Below the pieces are notes generated by a model. The model saw nothing but the letters and a program-made list of their open reading frames with translations, was not told the DNA's origin and ran no database searches. The position numbers were made by a program, and so were the translations under genes. A stretch of 64,000 nt of DNA, from positions 806,001 to 870,000 of the forward strand of contig CAWGTV010000008.1 of assembly GCA_963825615.1 (NCBI GenBank). Direction: 5' to 3'. How positions within the stretch are numbered: the first letter of the stretch is position 1; every line of letters starts with the position of its first letter. Source of the DNA: JAHEDT01 sp963825615. GTDB lineage: Bacteria; Desulfobacterota; Desulfuromonadia; Desulfuromonadales; BM103. Of the stretch, positions 18,649 through 28,788 are shown piece by piece.

Positions 18649-21189
18649 CTAGTTTTCTCCGCCCGGTCCAGCTGCCGCAAAGAACGCCTTGATGGCCTGG
18701 AGCAGCTCCGCCTGGGGGAGGGTTGCCACCGGCACATCGGGCAGGGAGCGCAGGAACAGGCGGCCGTAGCCGCGCCTGACCACCCGGCTGTCGAGAATCA
18801 GGACGACGCCACGATCCGTGCGCTGCCGGATCAGACGACCGAACCCCTGCCGGAAGCGGATCACCGCCTGGGGAACCGTGTAGTCCATGAACGGATCGCC
18901 GCCGGCCTGGGTGATCGCCTCGGCGCGCGCCTCGAGCACCGGTTCGGTGGGAACCTTGAACGGCAGCCGGGCAATGATGACCTGTTCCAGTGAGCGCCCG
19001 GGTACGTCGACCCCTTCCCAGAATGAATCCGTGGCAAAGAGGATGCTGGTCGGGTCCTGCTTGAATTTCTGCAGCAGGCTGTGACGGGTCGTCTCCCCCT
19101 GGCACAGCACCTGGTAACCACGCGCCGACAGGATCGGCGAGAGCTCGCTGTGAATGCGCCGCAACAGGCTGTAGGCGGTAAACAGCACAAAGCTGCGACC
19201 GTCTGCGGCGAGCAGGGCCTGCTCGGTCAGGTCGCGGACGGCGTCTGTGTAGCCTGGCCGTCCCGGTTCGGGGATGTCGGTCGGTACGGCCAGCAGGGCC
19301 TGCCGGGCGAAGTCGAAGGGTGAAGCCAGCAGCAGCTCCGCAACGCGCCCCGCTTCGACAACATCGAGGCCGATCCGCTGGCGCAGGTAGTCAAAGCTTC
19401 CGCCCACGGTCATGGTCGCGCTGGTCAGGATGACGGTTTGCATGCGCTCCATCAGTGTTTGCCGCAAGAGCGGGGCCACCACCAGCGGTGCGGTGCAGAG
19501 GCGGGTGATGACACCTTCACCGCGGCCGATACGTTCTCTGGCGATTTCAAACCAGGCACAGGATCCCGGGTCATTGGTGACGAAGGCCTGCAGTTGATCG
19601 GCGATCGATTGCAGGCGCAGGCTGATGCCGGCCAGGTCGGTGGCGAGGGAGCGGGTCGCCTCGGCAGCTTCGTCCGGCAGTTTGCGCATCGCTTTCAGAA
19701 GTTCGCGTAGCCCTTCGCCGAGTTCACCGGTGGCCCTGGCCAGGCTGCGCAGTACGGCGACAGTTTTCTCCCAGGCCGGAGTCTCAAGAAAGATGGGAAC
19801 CAGCCGCTGGCGAATATCCTGGCCGGCGCGAATTTCTGTCCCCAGGGCACTGGCCAGGTCGAGGCCGGCCTGCTCGAGTTCGGCCACGGCTCGGTCGTAC
19901 AACTCCTGGCGCTGGCGCAGCAGCGGTTCGATACGTTCGTGCAATTCCCGGTACAGAGCGTCCTGGCTTTCGTCAAGGGAGCGCTCCAGCTGAAGGAGCA
20001 GGCGCGGCAGCAGCCCGCGTTGCGGCTTGCGGGGGTGGCGTAGCCGGTTGAGGACACGGGCAAAGGCAAAGCGGGTGACCTGGGTGCTGAAATAGCGCGT
20101 CGCGACTTCCTCGAGGTGATGGGCCTCGTCGACGATCAGCCGCGAAAATGGCGGCAGCACCGCCAGGGCCGAGTAGTTGTCGGTTTGCTTGCGCAGGGAC
20201 AGGTCTGCCAGCATCAGGGCGTGGTTGACCACCAGGATGTCGGCCCGGGCGGCGCGCCGCCGGGCCTGGTGAAAAAAGCAGCTGTTGAAGTGCGGGCACT
20301 GGCTGCGGCTGCACTGGTCCGCTTCACAGCAGACTTCTTCCCAAAGCGAGCTGTGGGGGAGAAAAGAGAGGTCTTCGCGGGAGCCGTCCTGGGTCTGTCC
20401 GGCCCATGCGCGTAAGGCGTTTAGCTCGCCGTGGTGTTCGGCGTCGAACAGTCCCGGTTCGGAGGTGGCACTTTCGAGGCGGCGCATGCAGAGATAATTC
20501 GAACGCCCCTTGACCAGCTCCACCCGAAAATCGAGCCCGGTGGCCCGTTGCAGGAAGGGCAGATCCTTGCGGATCAGCTGTTCCTGCAGATTGATGGTGT
20601 TGGTCGAAACCACCAGCCGTTCCCGGCTGGCCAGGGTCCAGAGGATGGCAGGCACCAGGTAGGCGAGGCTCTTCCCGGTGCCTGTGCCGGCCTCGATCAA
20701 CGCGATGCGATGCTGATTGAGAGCATCAGTCGCGGCAAAAGCCATGCGCAACTGTTCGGGGCGATCTTCAAATCCCGGCAGCTGTGCGCAAACCTGCCCG
20801 TTTGGTCCGAGAATCTCGCTGACCTGCTGGTGCTCGATCGTGGTGTTTGGTGGCGGTTTGAAGGCTTCGACGACGCGGTAGACTTTTTTGACCGGGTTGT
20901 CGACGATATAGAAACCAACACCCAGGGAGCCGAGATTGCCGGCGATGTCAAGGTCCGCCCGGGAAGGTTCGAGATGACCGCTGGGATGGTTGTGGATGAT
21001 GACGTCGCCGGGACGGCAGGCTTGAAGGATGGCCGGGACCGCTTCACGGTTGCCGCGGGCGAGGATTTCCAGGTCGACGACAATCTGCTGAACGTCGGTA
21101 TGCCCGATGCAGAAGACTTCGTTGCCGCCGCAGGCGAGGATTTCCTGGCGCAGTTTTTCTTGAGATTTCGGGGAGAGAAATTCATCCAT
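18649..21189 (-). CDS. dinG: DinG-family helicase with N-terminal JAMM/RadC-like domain
   Basis: 846 residues. Residues ~1-115 form a RadC/MPN-like domain with the metal motif HNHPSGHLEPSRADLD, fused to an XPD/DinG helicase. Walker A is IEAGTGTGKS (~165), and the DEAH box is LIVDEAHHLEE. A cysteine cluster between them (CMRRLE, CCEADQCSRSQCPHFNSC) fits the iron-sulfur domain. Motif VI is IRFRQGFGRLIRQRTDRG near the C-terminus. It would unwind DNA 5' to 3', probably at R-loops, forks or recombination intermediates. The JAMM fusion is not found in E. coli DinG. Both halves look intact. Confidence 0.9.
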   Translation of the reverse strand: MDEFLSPKSQEKLRQEILACGGNEVFCIGHTDVQQIVVDLEILARGNREAVPAILQACRPGDVIIHNHPSGHLEPSRADLDIAGNLGSLGVGFYIVDNPVKKVYRVVEAFKPPPNTTIEHQQVSEILGPNGQVCAQLPGFEDRPEQLRMAFAATDALNQHRIALIEAGTGTGKSLAYLVPAILWTLASRERLVVSTNTINLQEQLIRKDLPFLQRATGLDFRVELVKGRSNYLCMRRLESATSEPGLFDAEHHGELNALRAWAGQTQDGSREDLSFLPHSSLWEEVCCEADQCSRSQCPHFNSCFFHQARRRAARADILVVNHALMLADLSLRKQTDNYSALAVLPPFSRLIVDEAHHLEEVATRYFSTQVTRFAFARVLNRLRHPRKPQRGLLPRLLLQLERSLDESQDALYRELHERIEPLLRQRQELYDRAVAELEQAGLDLASALGTEIRAGQDIRQRLVPIFLETPAWEKTVAVLRSLARATGELGEGLRELLKAMRKLPDEAAEATRSLATDLAGISLRLQSIADQLQAFVTNDPGSCAWFEIARERIGRGEGVITRLCTAPLVVAPLLRQTLMERMQTVILTSATMTVGGSFDYLRQRIGLDVVEAGRVAELLLASPFDFARQALLAVPTDIPEPGRPGYTDAVRDLTEQALLAADGRSFVLFTAYSLLRRIHSELSPILSARGYQVLCQGETTRHSLLQKFKQDPTSILFATDSFWEGVDVPGRSLEQVIIARLPFKVPTEPVLEARAEAITQAGGDPFMDYTVPQAVIRFRQGFGRLIRQRTDRGVVLILDSRVVRRGYGRLFLRSLPDVPVATLPQAELLQAIKAFFAAAGPGGEN

Positions 21190-21262
21190 GATCGCCGGGC
21201 ATTATAACGAGGCCTGGCCGTTGTGGAAAGCCTTTCCGGCAGGAGACACCCGGGATCGTTAT

Positions 21263-21517
21263 TTATTTGAGATCGAACTCTTCCTGCATGCGTTTGACAA
21301 AGTTTTTGGCCCGCCCGGAGGGAGCGATAATCCCGTAAGCCATGGCTTCACGTAATTCGTCTTCGGTAGCGCCGGCGTCCTTCGCGACCGCGAAGTGCTT
21401 GGTCAGTCAGTCGGGGCAGTTGACGGCCACGGCACAAGCCACGCGGATCAGCTCGCGGGTTTTCAGGTCAAGCACTTCGGAATACTCATAATCCAGGATT
21501 TTTTTACGGATCTGCAT
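21263..21517 (-). CDS. AhpD/carboxymuconolactone-decarboxylase-family selenoprotein (UGA = Sec)
   Basis: 84 residues, from ATG at 21517 (GAGGG upstream) to TAA at 21263, interrupted by one in-frame TGA at 21407-21409, codon 37. The context is CAVAVNCPD-TGA-LTKHFAVAK: the family's redox CxxC...H motif with the second cysteine replaced, i.e. CXXU. Sequence on both sides of the TGA is typical family sequence (AGATEDELREAMAYGI, then APSGRAKNFVKRMQEEF). Eleven bases after the UGA a hairpin CTTCGC-GGTC-GCGAAG has the GGUC apical loop known from the E. coli fdhF SECIS. I read this as a functional selenoprotein and not a pseudogene. Likely role: thiol peroxidase-type chemistry. Confidence 0.82.
21380..21395 (-). 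promoter_or_regulatory. Bacterial SECIS-like hairpin
   Basis: Minus strand: 6-bp stem CTTCGC/GCGAAG with GGTC loop, starting 11 nt after the UGA codon. Spacing and loop match what SelB recognises in E. coli formate dehydrogenase mRNAs. It lies inside the coding sequence, as bacterial SECIS elements do. Confidence 0.7.
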
Positions 21518-21768
21518 GGTGGCCCTCACACAAAGTCAACAGGAATAGGTTATATTTATAGCAGGTTGCGTCGATTATGCACGTTGTCCGGAGGCTTGCC
21601 CCAAGTTTTTACAAGTGATTTGTGCTGGTTTGTCGCGGAAGGCGCGGTTGCCGTCGGGTTGTCTCCTGCCGGTTCGTCATCCGTCGGCGCTTATGCAAGG
21701 ACAGTCCTTGAAATGATGCAGCGGAGTGGCTAAATTAGAGGTCATTATACCGAAAGCCGAACCAAGCC

Positions 21769-23238
<1,470 letters not shown>

Positions 23239-23439
23239 TTCCAGCCACTGAATAGCTCCGCTTCTCTTTTTTGGTCCAAACGCGTCGGTTTAAGCCAGGG
23301 ACGTGGAACGAACTTCTTTCACCCGGGCCTTCAGTCGTGGTTTCTCTCGCCACTTTCGCATCATTCAAATGAAATATGTTTTTCTCCTCCCTCCTCTGTT
23401 CGGCTCTATATCTTTCCCAACAGTAACAACCGGACTCTT

Positions 23440-23504
23440 TTGCGACGTCGCAAGACATTGCCTGCGACAGTCGTTGTTACAGCTCTTGCGACGTTGCAAG
23501 AGCT
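23440..23504 (+). promoter_or_regulatory. Three evenly spaced palindromic activator sites
   Basis: TTGCGACGTCGCAA (23440-23453, perfect), an imperfect TGCGACAGTCG (23463-23473) and a 24-bp palindrome with one mismatched pair centred on TTGCGACGTTGCAA (23481-23504). Their centres are ~23 bp apart, two helical turns, so they face one side of the helix. They lie ~65-125 bp upstream of the putative sigma54 promoter, the expected enhancer position for the activator encoded just before. Confidence 0.65.
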
Positions 23505-23566
23505 GAAGAGCTCCTGTTTTGAACCATAAGTACTTGTAAATATTATAATTTAAAAAATACTTCCGT

Positions 23567-23583
23567 TGGCACACCTCGTGAAA
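23567..23583 (+). promoter_or_regulatory. Putative sigma54 (-24/-12) promoter of the hsp20 operon
   Basis: TTGGCACACCTCGTGAA: the -24 element TGGCAC is perfect. Ten bases after the GG, the -12 position reads GA instead of the consensus GC. It is 66 bp before the first hsp20 start. The gap 23239-23566 otherwise holds only the palindromes and an AT-rich stretch. Confidence 0.5.
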
Positions 23584-23648
23584 TATAGAATGCCAAGCAC
23601 AACAAAAACCAGATTTTCTGGTACACCAACACTCGGAGGTAAAGCATC

Positions 23649-24104
23649 ATGAGAACTTGGGACCTATTCAAAGAGATGGATCAATTGCATCAGGAGATTG
23701 ACGGCCTCTTCCACGGCTTCAATCGCGGCCGTTTATTCGGTCCGGCGTTCGAACCCGGACTGGGGCTTCGCCACTATCCGAAGATCAACCTGCGTGATGA
23801 TGCCGACCACCTCTACGTCGAGGCGTTGCTGCCCGGGGTCGACCCCGACAAGGTCGAGATGAATATCCTCGGCGACACGTTGACCCTGGCCGGAGAGCGG
23901 CCTGATGCCTCGGCAGACGGCGGCAATGGCCGCACCTGGCATCGCCGCGAACGTGGCGCCGGCAAGTTCCTGCGCTCCGTTGAGCTGCCCGTCACGATCA
24001 TCGCCGAGCAGGCCAAGGCAGAATACAGCAACGGTTTGCTGCGCGTGACCCTGCCCAAGGCCGCCGAAGCCAAGCCGAAAAAAATCAACGTCGAGATTCG
24101 CTGA
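23649..24104 (+). CDS. Small heat-shock protein (Hsp20/alpha-crystallin)
   Basis: 151 residues, CGGAGG before the ATG. The alpha-crystallin domain spans ~residues 42-150, with KINLRDDADHLYVEALLPGVDPDKVEMNI (in parts) and the A-x-x-x-N-G-L-L-R-V motif as AEYSNGLLRVTLPK. It is an ATP-independent holdase that keeps unfolding proteins for ClpB/DnaK. First gene of an hsp20-hsp20(-clpB) series, 42 bp from the second hsp20. Confidence 0.92.
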   Translation: MRTWDLFKEMDQLHQEIDGLFHGFNRGRLFGPAFEPGLGLRHYPKINLRDDADHLYVEALLPGVDPDKVEMNILGDTLTLAGERPDASADGGNGRTWHRRERGAGKFLRSVELPVTIIAEQAKAEYSNGLLRVTLPKAAEAKPKKINVEIR

Positions 24105-24145
24105 ATACAAACGACCGAATTCTAATAATGAGGAGATAGTCAGCC

Positions 24146-24538
24146 ATGAGCGATAAGCAACTTGCCAACAGCCAAACATCACCTGCACTGTCGCGCGAAG
24201 CGACCCGCACGGGGGAGCGCTACATCAGCCCCGCGGTAGATATCTTTGAAACGGAAGAAGGGCTGACCCTGGTGGCCGATGTGCCGGGGCTGAGTGAGAA
24301 GAGCCTGAACATCAGCATCGACCAGGGGATTTTGACCATCGAAGGCCAAGCCACGGCCGGTATGGGCGATTTTCTCTACCGTGAATTTGCCATGACCGGC
24401 TACTGGCGGCAGTTCCAGTTGCCGGAATCCCTCGATGCCGAGAAAGCCAGGGCCGAGGTCAAACATGGTGTGCTGACCCTGCACCTGCCGAAGGCCGAAG
24501 CGGCCAAGCCGAAGCGTATCGCGATCACGGTGCATTGA
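24146..24538 (+). CDS. Small heat-shock protein (Hsp20), second copy
   Basis: 130 residues. The N-terminal ~35 residues are polar, then the alpha-crystallin domain (ISPAVDIFETEEGLTLVADVPG, LNISIDQGILTIEG, AEVKHGVLTLHLPKAEAAKPKRI). The A-x-x-x-(N/H)-G-V-L motif is present as AEVKHGVLTL. Divergent from the first copy, so the two may form hetero-oligomers. A strong terminator follows, so clpB probably also has its own promoter. Confidence 0.92.
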   Translation: MSDKQLANSQTSPALSREATRTGERYISPAVDIFETEEGLTLVADVPGLSEKSLNISIDQGILTIEGQATAGMGDFLYREFAMTGYWRQFQLPESLDAEKARAEVKHGVLTLHLPKAEAAKPKRIAITVH

Positions 24539-24562
24539 TGGTCGGTTTTTGCTAGACGTAGA

Positions 24563-24592
24563 GAGGCCGGGTTGATCCCCGGCCTCTTTTTT
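24563..24592 (+). terminator. Terminator between hsp20 and clpB
   Basis: GAGGCCGGG / CCCGGCCTC stem (24563-24586) followed by TTTTTT. Confidence 0.9.
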
Positions 24593-24685
24593 GAGCGTTC
24601 CCGGAAAAGAGAGCCGCTTTTTTGTGGGATCGAAACTCTCTGCTAAAATATAGAAAATTAAACAACATTTAGAAAAGGGCAAGCC

Positions 24686-27298
24686 ATGGACATCAATCGT
24701 ATGACCCAGAAAACCCAGGAGGCCCTCCAGTCGGCACAGAGCCTGGCAGTTCGCTTCGGCCATGTGGAGGTTGACAGCGAACACCTGCTGCTGGCTTTGC
24801 TGGAGCAGGAAGGTGGCCTGATCGGGCGCTTGGTGCAACGGCTCGACATCGACCCCAAGGTGATGGCCCAGGCGGCGCTGACGGAGTTGCAGCGTCTGCC
24901 GGCGGTTTCAGGCCCCGGGGTCGAAGCCGGCAAGATCTATGTCACCCAGCGCTTCAACCAGCTCCTGTCCAAGGCCGAGGCGGAAGCAAAACGTCTCAAA
25001 GACGACTTCATCAGTGTCGAGCACGTGCTGCTGGCGATGACCGACGAGGGGAGCAAGACTGGGGTGGGTCGGGTTCTGAAGCAATTCAACCTGAGTCGCG
25101 ATCGACTGCTCCAGGTGCTGAGCGCGGTGCGTGGTCATCAAAGGGTGACCAGTGCCGATCCCGAGGGAACCTACGAGGCGCTTGAGAAGTATGGGCGCGA
25201 CCTGGTCAAGGAAGTGCACAAGGGCAAGCTGGACCCGGTGATCGGCCGGGATGGTGAAATACGGCGGGTGATCCGCATCCTGTCCCGCAAGACCAAGAAC
25301 AACCCGGTGTTGATCGGTGAGCCTGGGGTTGGCAAGACAGCAATCGTCGAAGGGCTGGCGCAGCGCATCGTCCGTGGTGATGTCCCGGAGGGGCTCAAGG
25401 ACAAGACCATCTTTGCCCTCGATATGGGGTCGCTGCTGGCTGGGGCCAAATACCGTGGCGAATTCGAGGAACGACTCAAGGCCGTACTCAACGAGATTCG
25501 CGAAAGTGACGGCCGAATCTTGCTCTTTATCGACGAGCTGCACACTATCGTCGGAACCGGCAAGGCGGAAGGAGCCCTCGATGCCGGCAACATGCTCAAG
25601 CCGATGCTGGCGCGCGGCGAGCTGCACTGCATCGGGGCCACGACCCTCGATGAATATCGGCAGCATATCGAGAAGGACGCCGCCCTTGAGAGACGCTTTC
25701 AACCGGTCCTGGTGGAACAGCCGACGGTTGAAGACACCATCAGCATCCTGCGCGGACTCAAGGAGCGTTTCGAAGTGCACCACGGCGTTCGCATCCAGGA
25801 TAATTCGCTGGTAGCGGCGGCAACCCTGAGCCATCGTTATATTACCGATCGCTTCCTGCCGGACAAGGCCATCGACCTGGTCGACGAGGCCTGCGCCATG
25901 ATTCGCACCGAGATCGATTCCTTGCCTGCCGAACTCGACGAGGTGACCCGGCGGGTGATGCAGCTGGAGATCGAGGAAGCGGCGCTGAAGAGAGAGAAGG
26001 ACAAGCTCAGCCAGGCGCGTCTTGAACAACTGCGCAAGGAACTGGCCGACCTGCGCCACCAGTCGAGCACCCTCAGGGCGCAGTGGGACACGGAAAAGGA
26101 AGGGATCAAAAAAGTCCAGGTGCTGCGCGAGGAAATCGAAAAGGTCCGCCAGCAGGTCGAAGTGGCCGAACGGGAATATGACCTCAACCGGGCCGCGGAA
26201 CTCAAGCACGGTCGGTTGCCTGAACTTGATCGGCAACTGCACGCTGCCGAAGTAAAGTTGAACGATTCTGTGGAAGGCCCCCGCCTGTTGCGGGAGGAAG
26301 TGACCGAAGACGAGATTGCCGGCATCGTTGCGCGGTGGACCGGGATCCCCGTGACCCGCCTGGTCGAAGGGGAGAAGGAGAAGTTGCTCAAACTCGACCA
26401 GATCCTCCATGAGCGGGTCATCGGCCAGGACGAGGCCGTGCAGCTGGTGGCCGATGCCGTGATTCGAGCCCGTGCCGGGATCAAGGACCCGCGGCGGCCG
26501 ATCGGCTCCTTCATCTTCCTAGGCCCGACCGGCGTCGGCAAAACCGAGCTGGCCAAAACCCTAGCCGAAGCCTTGTTCGACAGTGAGGCGAACATGGTGC
26601 GCATCGACATGTCGGAATACATGGAGAAGCACGCGGTCAGCCGCCTGATCGGCGCCCCGCCCGGCTATGTCGGTTTCGAGGAGGGCGGCCAGCTCTCCGA
26701 GGCTGTCCGGCGACATCCCTACAGCGTGGTGCTGTTCGACGAGATCGAAAAAGCCCATCCGGACGTCTTCAACGTTTTGCTGCAGGTCCTCGACGACGGC
26801 CGCATTACCGACAGTCACGGGCGCACGGTCGACTTCAAGAATACCGTGGTGATCATGACTTCCAACGTCGGCTCACAGCACCTCCTTGAAGGCGTGACAC
26901 CGGACGGGATGATCAGGGAGGGGGCACGCGAGATGGTCATGCGTGAATTGCGCAGCGGCTTCCGCCCGGAGTTCCTCAACCGGGTTGATGACATTGTCCT
27001 GTTCAAACCGCTGACTCTTGAGGAAACCGAGCAAATCGTAGATTTGCAGGTCGCCGAATTGCAGAAACGTCTCGCCGAGCGCGGTTTCGCGCTGGAATTG
27101 ACCCCGCAGGCACGCAGCTTTGTTGCTGCGGCCGCCTACGATCCTGTCTATGGTGCCAGGCCGCTCAAGCGCTACTTGCAGCACCATCTCGAGACCCGCA
27201 TCGGCAGGGCGATGATCGCTGCCGAAATCCTGGAAGGCAGCTGTATAAGGGTTGGCGTGGAGAATGGCGCCCTGACGGTCAGCTTTGCAACGCCCTGA
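24686..27298 (+). CDS. clpB: ClpB disaggregase (AAA+ chaperone)
   Basis: 870 residues. The Clp N-domain is at 1-145 (two repeats beginning HVEVDSEHLLLALL and FISVEHVLLAM). AAA-1 has Walker A GEPGVGKT near 210 and the DELHTIVG region. The coiled-coil M domain is at ~415-530 (long charged helix, DKLSQARLEQLRKELADL). AAA-2 has GPTGVGKT near 613, Walker B VVLFDEIEKAHPD and the sensor GARPLKRYLQ. All nucleotide sites are intact. It extracts proteins from aggregates with DnaK and small Hsps. Placement after two hsp20 genes and a sigma54 activator forms a heat-shock block. Confidence 0.96.
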   Translation: MDINRMTQKTQEALQSAQSLAVRFGHVEVDSEHLLLALLEQEGGLIGRLVQRLDIDPKVMAQAALTELQRLPAVSGPGVEAGKIYVTQRFNQLLSKAEAEAKRLKDDFISVEHVLLAMTDEGSKTGVGRVLKQFNLSRDRLLQVLSAVRGHQRVTSADPEGTYEALEKYGRDLVKEVHKGKLDPVIGRDGEIRRVIRILSRKTKNNPVLIGEPGVGKTAIVEGLAQRIVRGDVPEGLKDKTIFALDMGSLLAGAKYRGEFEERLKAVLNEIRESDGRILLFIDELHTIVGTGKAEGALDAGNMLKPMLARGELHCIGATTLDEYRQHIEKDAALERRFQPVLVEQPTVEDTISILRGLKERFEVHHGVRIQDNSLVAAATLSHRYITDRFLPDKAIDLVDEACAMIRTEIDSLPAELDEVTRRVMQLEIEEAALKREKDKLSQARLEQLRKELADLRHQSSTLRAQWDTEKEGIKKVQVLREEIEKVRQQVEVAEREYDLNRAAELKHGRLPELDRQLHAAEVKLNDSVEGPRLLREEVTEDEIAGIVARWTGIPVTRLVEGEKEKLLKLDQILHERVIGQDEAVQLVADAVIRARAGIKDPRRPIGSFIFLGPTGVGKTELAKTLAEALFDSEANMVRIDMSEYMEKHAVSRLIGAPPGYVGFEEGGQLSEAVRRHPYSVVLFDEIEKAHPDVFNVLLQVLDDGRITDSHGRTVDFKNTVVIMTSNVGSQHLLEGVTPDGMIREGAREMVMRELRSGFRPEFLNRVDDIVLFKPLTLEETEQIVDLQVAELQKRLAERGFALELTPQARSFVAAAAYDPVYGARPLKRYLQHHLETRIGRAMIAAEILEGSCIRVGVENGALTVSFATP

Positions 27299-27435
27299 AC
27301 TTGATGATGCTGCATAAGGCGTGTTTCGCAATTGCCATGTTGCTACAATTTACTGAAATGCTTGGTTTCTCAAACGAAAGTTGATAGTATCAAAGACTCG
27401 TCGGGGAGGGGCGATACTCTAGCAGGTGAGGTTGC

Positions 27436-28290
27436 ATGGCCAAGCGCAAGCGTTTCGGTGAAATCCTGGTCGAGGCCAAGGTTGTTGATGGGCAACAGTT
27501 GGAGCGTGCCCTGGAAAAGCAGAAGGGCACCGGACGTCGGCTTGGCCAGGTCCTCGAGGAAATGGGCATTGTCACCGAACGCGAAATTGCCGGCGCCCTG
27601 GCCCGCCAGTTCGGCTTCAAGACCGTCGCCAATATAGACCGGGGCACCTTTAGTAAAGAACTGCTCGCTCTGTTCGATGGCGATACAGCCATGAACAAGC
27701 TGCTTTTTCCGCTGAAGATAGAGGAGAAGACCCTGTTCCTGGCGATGGTCAACCCCCTCGATATAGAAATGCTCGACAAGATCTCGTTCAAAAGAGGTTT
27801 GCGGGTCCTCCCTTGCGTCACCACCCCTACGGAAATCCAGTCCGCAGTCAATCGCCACTATTTCAAGATCGTCGAAAAGACCAATGAACCGGAGGCCTGG
27901 TGGACGGTGCTGGTGGTGGACGACCATGACCTGGTCCGTTCGGCGGCAATCTCCGCGCTGAAAAGTGAAGGATACAACTTGCTCGAAGCGGCCAACGGTG
28001 CTGACGGTCTCAAAGTTGCACTACAGGAAAAACCGCACCTGGTGATTGTCGATACAGTCATGCCGCGCATGAGTGGTTACGCGATGTTCCAAGCGATGCA
28101 GGGGGAACTGAGCATTAAGCATATTCCCGTGGTCGCCCTTTCGTCAAAATCCACGGCCGAGGAAGAAGCGAAACTGCTCGAGATGGGCTACTTCGACTTT
28201 ATCGCCAAGCCGATCAACCCGGTTCGCCTGGTTGCGCGCACCAAGCATGCCTTGCGGATTATCTACGGCAACAGTCCGCCGCCCCGTTAA
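27436..28290 (+). CDS. MshEN (GspE N-terminal, c-di-GMP-type) domain fused to a response-regulator receiver
   Basis: 284 residues. Residues ~5-150 form a MshEN/GspE-N domain (FGEILVEAKVVDGQQLERAL, then RLGQVLEEMGIVTEREIAGALARQFG). The duplicated RLGxxL...G motif is the c-di-GMP-binding signature of MshE. Residues ~153-275 are a CheY-like receiver (VLVVDDHDLVRSA, phosphoacceptor in LVIVDTVMPRMSG near 204, VALSSKS, and the lysine in FIAKPINP). No output domain follows, so it probably acts by protein contact, for example on type IV pilus or secretion ATPases. The architecture suggests integration of c-di-GMP and phosphorylation. Confidence 0.82.
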   Translation: MAKRKRFGEILVEAKVVDGQQLERALEKQKGTGRRLGQVLEEMGIVTEREIAGALARQFGFKTVANIDRGTFSKELLALFDGDTAMNKLLFPLKIEEKTLFLAMVNPLDIEMLDKISFKRGLRVLPCVTTPTEIQSAVNRHYFKIVEKTNEPEAWWTVLVVDDHDLVRSAAISALKSEGYNLLEAANGADGLKVALQEKPHLVIVDTVMPRMSGYAMFQAMQGELSIKHIPVVALSSKSTAEEEAKLLEMGYFDFIAKPINPVRLVARTKHALRIIYGNSPPPR

Positions 28291-28401
28291 CTCCATCCGC
28301 TGGAATAGCAAAGATTTGAGACCGGCAGAAAATACTTGCCTTTTTTATTTAGCCGCTTATAATTGACTAAAAAAGTCATATTTGACGGAAAGGATTTGCC
28401 C

Positions 28402-28677
28402 ATGCGTATCGACATACTCTGCAAACCTGAAGCCGGTCAGCGCGGTGAACGAGTCCTTGCCAATGTTCGCCAGGCTTTGAGCGAGCTGGATGTGCGTGCC
28501 GAAGTTCACCTCTTCTGTGATCGGCGCAAGTTAGTGGATAACCGCGTCTATGTCGCACCGGCACTGCTGGTCGACGATGTTGTCCGCATTGCCGGGAGAG
28601 TTCCCGAGGTCCGTGAAATCAAGTCATTCATAGTGGAACGTCCGCGTTACGTCGAGCGGATGCGGGATGTCGCCTGA
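28402..28677 (+). CDS. Small thioredoxin-fold protein without a CxxC
   Basis: 91 residues from the ATG at 28402, where GGAAAGGA lies upstream. MRIDILCKPEAGQRGERVLANV gives a thioredoxin-like beta-alpha start with a single cysteine at the usual active-site position. VAPALLVDDVVRIAGRVP supplies the cis-proline strand. Resembles the MTH895-like/glutaredoxin-like small proteins of anaerobes, but the resolving cysteine is missing. Function unknown. A terminator follows. Confidence 0.6.
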   Translation: MRIDILCKPEAGQRGERVLANVRQALSELDVRAEVHLFCDRRKLVDNRVYVAPALLVDDVVRIAGRVPEVREIKSFIVERPRYVERMRDVA

Positions 28678-28704
28678 GCTGTTTATTAACCCTCAAACGT
28701 AATG

Positions 28705-28735
28705 AAAGGGCCCTGCACCAGCAGGGCCCTTTTCG
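28705..28735 (+). terminator. Terminator after thioredoxin-fold gene
   Basis: AAAGGGCCCTGC (28705-28716), ACCA, GCAGGGCCCTTT (28721-28732), then TTCG. Confidence 0.85.
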
Positions 28736-28788
28736 TTCCATGGCGATGTGCCGCGGAGCCGTTGGCTCACCTGCACGCGCTGCGCTCC

